From NCBI GenBank assembly GCA_038501625.1, contig JAZAYU010000034.1, forward strand, positions 3,809,102 to 3,873,101: a DNA stretch of 64,000 nt, in the 5' to 3' direction. Position numbers and translations under genes: made by a program. The notes under the pieces were generated by a model. It saw only the letters and a program-made list of their open reading frames with translations, was not told the origin of the DNA and searched no databases. Numbering within the stretch: position 1 is the first letter of the stretch; the number at the start of each line of letters is the position of its first letter. Shown one piece after another: positions 60,214 through 64,000 of this stretch. The stretch is from Corbicula japonica. Taxonomy: Eukaryota > Mollusca > Bivalvia > Venerida > Cyrenidae.

Positions 60214-60341
60214 ATCAGGTTTGGAGATCAGTCTCAAATCTTAAGGATCTGGCTGAAATGGCGACTAGTCGCCATTTCAGCCAATCAGATGCTTGAGATT
60301 TGAGACTGATCTCCAGATTTAGTTTTATGATCTTGGGCACT
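60214..60341. mobile_element. Palindromic MITE copy 15
   Basis: Starts within the arm (AGGTTTGGAGATCAGTCTCA) and ends TTTTATGATCTTGGGCAC, the GATC-ended subfamily also seen in copies 3, 5 and 8. Confidence 0.85.
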
Positions 60342-60441
60342 GATAATGAAGCAGTTAGATCATTTTCGCTCTTACCCCACGAAACGAATTCAAAAAGTAT
60401 CTGACTCGTTTTGATTGTGTCACATTGTTTCCTGCTTAGAT

Positions 60442-61402
60442 CTGGGGCGCGATCGATTGGGCTGTCGGAACTGTGCCAGAATCAATTCCGACTCTTCCAC
60501 AGAATCTGCCAAACGAGTGAAATTGGCTGTCGGAACTGAATCATGTTAGGTCTATATAAAAAGTTTCACATAATGGCATGTTAATTATATCTTTTGAAGT
60601 TTAAAGAACTCCGAATAGTCTTAATAAGCCATACTTTATAGTTTAACTAAGTTTTATTAGTTTTTAGATCAGTCAACAACAAAGCAATGTTTATAATTTA
60701 CTGAAAAATAACAATATTTCTGGTATTTCTGTTGGTAAAATTCATGGCAGAGTACTGAAATGTAACCATTATCTTATTTTACGGCAACAAAACAGTATCT
60801 AAAAAAATATTTCAGTTTGGTGCAGTATAAAACACTGACCGATTCCATTCACACCACCTATTTCGATGGAACGGGTAGAACGCTGCCAGAACACAGTTCC
60901 GACGCACTCGATTGAAGTTCTCCCTGTTCTAACAGTTGGAATTTCCAATCGAGCACGCCCCTGAATTGTACATTATAATTAAATACATTATAATACTGTT
61001 TCCGTTCATTTGCAACTTGCTCTCTACTTTCCGAGCCGAAAATAAGTAGATAAAAAGGAACTTTGAAAGCCTCCGAACAAGGCAAATTTGAAAATATTGA
61101 AGGCTCGGTTTGATTGAGCCTGTTCATGGGCAGTAATGGAAATGCAAATTACTGCCCGCCTAGCCGTGGTTGAGCGCAACTTAATATTTACACACGTGTA
61201 TTGTCCTCAGCGGCCTTCAGAGGGCTATATAATTGATTGAATGTACGGGGAGACTTTTTACAGCCTCCACACGGTGAAAAGGGTAAGCTAGTTGTGCAAA
61301 TTAATTAGAAAACTAAATGGAAAAAAATTATTACATACCTTGATTAATACAGTGCAGAACTCAAACGTAACTTAAATGGATGCATAATCATTTCGATTTC
61401 AG
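60442..61402 (+). other. End of intron 16
   Basis: Holds a loose inverted pair (GGGGCGCGATCGATTGG at 60,445 and CCAATCGAGCACGCCCC near 60,945) and a duplicated GGCTGTCGGAACTG at 60,459 and 60,526. The minus-strand 89-codon frame at 60,858-61,127 covers part of it and has no recognisable domain. Confidence 0.4.
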
Positions 61403-61655
61403 ACCATTGGGTCGACGTATGAGTAATACTTTGGTTTTCCAGCTGCGAGAGAACGCCTTGTCTAAGGTGCAAGAAGAGCATTCTGGGATATCCAAGGATA
61501 CAGACACGTACAATACGCCCACTAACGAACCTTTCCAAGGTTCCTTTGACTCTACAGATATCCTATCCACTTCTGGTATACAGATGACGGAAATCTCAAA
61601 TTATAGCACCAACTGTGATATATCGGTTTTACCCCTGGAAGAAACTAACGTTTGA
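61403..61655 (+). CDS. Exon 17: C-terminal end with PDZ-ligand pattern
   Basis: Last coding exon (residues 1976-2059), acceptor TTCGATTTCAG, phase 2, stop TGA at 61,653. The sequence is Ser/Thr-rich and hydrophilic, and the last four residues are ETNV, matching the class I PDZ-ligand pattern (S/T-x-V). The 3' untranslated region follows. Confidence 0.82.
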
Positions 61656-61860
61656 TAAATGATGTAGAATAAGATTACATTGTAAAGTGTACATTTGTGT
61701 TTGTACCTAGCAACATATAAAAATCTTGATTTGGTAATGTTTTGTTGTTTACAGTATTCTCAAAAAACTAGAAATCTACTTTTATTAAGCAGCCCGAATA
61801 CCGAAAAACTTCTTTAAAAACCAAACAAATAAATATTTTTTTACTGTAAACTTGCACTCC
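61656..61860 (+). terminator. 3' untranslated region with candidate poly(A) signal
   Basis: About 170 bases after the stop codon an AATAAA hexamer occurs at 61,828-61,833, followed by a T-rich run, the usual layout of a cleavage and polyadenylation site. Other AT-rich signals lie downstream, so a longer 3' end cannot be excluded. Confidence 0.45.
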
Positions 61861-63435
61861 CTTTGCTGCTGTTGGGTGCCCTTTTTAAGATTATTCGTAT
61901 GCACCAATCGATTGGAAAAACCTGGCACTGATTTCCCAATGAAGTATGAAGGAACAATATATGTTCTTTATTACATTTTATTCTCCCGATTTAGAAAATG
62001 TTATTGAATACATGCATAAAATTAATTTGATGATAAATTGGATTTTAATATTTTGTAGCGTTTGCCAGTGACAATACATGTAATAAGGTTTGAAAATGGT
62101 TTGTGTATTTGTGAGTATTTTGGACATTCGAGGAGAAAATGGTATTCTGTTTCAACAGTGTTCATATTGCATTGTAGACATATAATTTCGTAATATATTT
62201 GTATGTTTCTTTTTCCTATAGCATAATCGCGTGAAGATAATCAAAATTGTATCAGAGACAATTCTATATTTGTTTACCTGTGTATTTTTATATTGAATTC
62301 GTGTTTGTAGACACTGTATAATGAGAGCCCACTCGAATTATGTTTGAGTACCAAACCTGTTTGTATATCTAACTTGTATGACTGACAGATATGGAACTTA
62401 TTATATACTGTACTCCATGGATAAAGAAACGCTGGGAGACATTATTTGCAATTTATTGGGAACGCTTTGATAAAAAAATGAAAATGGAACTCTCTGGGTT
62501 ACATTGCACGTGATACTGGATCGAAAGTCGCCTAATGGGATTGTGCAACGATGTCTTCCATGGAAGGCGTAAAATGGAGAAAAACTAGAATCATTTTCAA
62601 AGTTTACCCTGCGTTTCTTTACTCCTTGATTACATTAGTGTTTTGGTCATCCCATATATTTGACATACCTATATCATTGAGTATGTTTTATATGGAGTGA
62701 CAAAAATAATTTCCTCTATAAGCGATATTGCTTTCAGCGTCTTTTTAAACATTCTAAAAATATTTTAATATGGTGTTTTCATTTAAATTTTTAATTTCAA
62801 TACAGCGTTTTACAATGTTAATTTTTCGTGCAATATACAGTATCTTTACTTTCATAATAACCCCATACCTCAGCATTGCAATTAAGGATCATAGAACCGA
62901 CTACACTGCTAAATAATTTACATTTATCCTTTACATTTGGTTTAGCTGTAACTAATTTAAATCATGAACAGATTATGTAATGCAAAAATGGAATGTTGTA
63001 CTAAACGTTTCTGAGTCATGCACCAATTGCCATGTTGATATAGATCTATACCAATGTATTGGACTGAATCGACTTAAATTAAACGGTATTGTTATATACG
63101 AAATCGTGAGTAGTGTATTTCATTTCCAATATCATTAAGTTCGTCCTTGGTTTTAAGTTCTAAACCCCATGCGTTACGGTAATTTTCTAAGTCATAAAGT
63201 AGAGTCATGTTTAATTGTATGAATTATACTGTGACAGACAAGAAAGTAAGGTCGATAGCTAGTGCCCTTCCTTTGTGATATACTAGTGCTTTAGTGTTTA
63301 ACTATTTCATCTCTCTTAAATAAAATATATCCATTGTTATTGAACCATTTCTGTTTAAAATATTCATTTCTGTTAGTCTAACGGTACGAATGAATAAGAT
63401 TATTTTTAAATAAGGTTCTTGCACTTTATTTTGTT
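61861..63435. other. 3' flank without recognised gene
   Basis: AT-rich sequence downstream of the gene. No ORF, RNA gene or clear repeat is recognised. Confidence 0.5.
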
Positions 63436-64000
63436 TTCATATAGTTATTAAACCTTATGTAAGTGTGTGATACTATGTCAAGAACACAAAACGAACACTG
63501 ATTCAGTGACTGAATCTTTATGCAAGTGTGTGATACGATAAGAAGAACACAAACCTGACACTGATTCGGTGACTGTATCTTTATGTAAGTCTGTGATGCG
63601 ATGAAAAGAATAGAAAACGGACACTGATTCGGTGACTGAATCTTTACATAAGTGTTTGATACGATGAAAATAATAGAAAACGGACACTGATTCGGTGACT
63701 GAATCTTTATGTAAGTGTGTGATACGATGAAAAGAATAGAAAACGGACACTGATTCGGTGACAAAATCTTTATGTAAGTGTGTGATACGATAAGAAGAAC
63801 ACAAACCTGACACTGATTCGGTGACTAAATCTTTATGTAAGTGTGTGATACGATGAAAAGAATAGAAAACGGACACTGATTCGGTGACTGAATCTTTATG
63901 TAAGTGTGTGATACGATGGAAAGAATAGAAAACGGACACTGATTTGGTGACTGAATCTTTATGTAAGTGTTTGATATGATATCAAAAACACAAAACATAC
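63436..64000 (+). repeat. 63-bp minisatellite, cut by window edge
   Basis: About nine copies of a 63-base unit with CTGATTCGGTGACTGAATCT and TTATGTAAGTGTGTGATACG. Two unit types alternate irregularly (GAAAAGAATAGAAAACGGAC or AAGAAGAACACAAACCTGAC). The period is 21 codons, so minus-strand frames of 112 and 153 codons stay open. Confidence 0.95.

Larger units (their letters stand above)
6537..61655 (+). other. Gene span: CUB/C-type lectin/EGF single-pass receptor, 17 coding exons
   Basis: The span joins 17 exons whose GT/AG borders and reading phases agree throughout, giving 6,180 coding bases (about 2,059 residues). Predicted order by residue: signal peptide (about 25-44), CUB1 (56-174), C-type lectin-like domain 1 (187-342), CUB2 (359-476), C-type lectin-like domain 2 (483-607), CUB3 and CUB4 (about 615-845), CUB5-like (847-982), three EGF repeats (about 1000-1106), one transmembrane helix (1128-1148) and a cytoplasmic tail (1149-2059). 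CUB, lectin-like and EGF modules are extracellular protein- or glycan-binding folds, so a cell-surface adhesion or recognition receptor is the natural inference; ligand and pathway are unknown. Most ectodomain introns are phase 1, as expected of shuffled extracellular modules. I cannot exclude extra small phase 1-1 exons in the long introns, upstream untranslated exons, or alternative splicing. No named orthologue is recognised. Confidence 0.85.

Noticed and set aside
63426..63939. Minus-strand frames of 112 and 153 codons
   Set aside because: By-product of the 63-bp minisatellite (21 codons per unit).

Overview
This window looks like eukaryotic, AT-rich, repeat-dense animal DNA. It holds one long, intron-rich gene on the + strand and no compact bacterial-style gene clusters. 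The domain set of that gene (CUB, C-type lectin-like and EGF modules on a single-pass membrane protein), a tRNA-headed SINE resembling those of bivalves, and many short palindromic DNA transposons together suggest a bivalve mollusc, perhaps a venerid clam. The species call rests on remembered repeat character, not on a search.

The main gene runs from about 6,537 to 61,655. I reconstruct 17 coding exons by matching splice sites, reading phase and domain continuity. The phases close exactly to 6,180 coding bases, or about 2,059 residues. The order is: signal peptide, CUB1, C-type lectin-like domain 1 (CTLD1, exons 1-3), CUB2 (exons 4-5), CTLD2 (exons 6-8), two divergent CUB domains (exon 9), a fifth CUB-like domain (exon 10), three EGF domains (exons 11-13), one transmembrane helix (exon 13), and a cytoplasmic tail of about 910 residues (exons 13-17, mostly one 2.1-kb exon). 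The tail ends in ETNV, a class I PDZ-ligand pattern. This is a plausible large adhesion or recognition receptor. I do not recognise a named orthologue.

The rest is intron or flank filled with repeats. The 5' flank (1-6.5 kb) has a mariner relic and an exact 32-bp inverted repeat spaced 4.1 kb apart. Intron 2 (7.9-18.35 kb) has a LINE relic, a possible hAT-like element, a SINE and an 18-bp minisatellite. Intron 3 (18.6-23.35 kb) has a 2.3-kb element with about 590-bp terminal inverted repeats and TTAA flanks. Intron 5 (24.1-30.4 kb) has a long AT-rich stretch and an 800-bp nested foldback element. Intron 7 has a 704-bp TTAA-flanked element ending 42 bp before exon 8. Introns 9-11 (35-55 kb) hold four minisatellites with units of 22, 53, 30 and 29 bp, the 30-bp array spanning 2.3 kb. 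A 63-bp minisatellite runs off the right edge.

Two palindromic MITE families are scattered through the gene. One has about 15 copies and several lie directly upstream of 3' splice sites. Many long open frames in the window are by-products of minisatellites whose unit length is a multiple of three, and are not called as genes.
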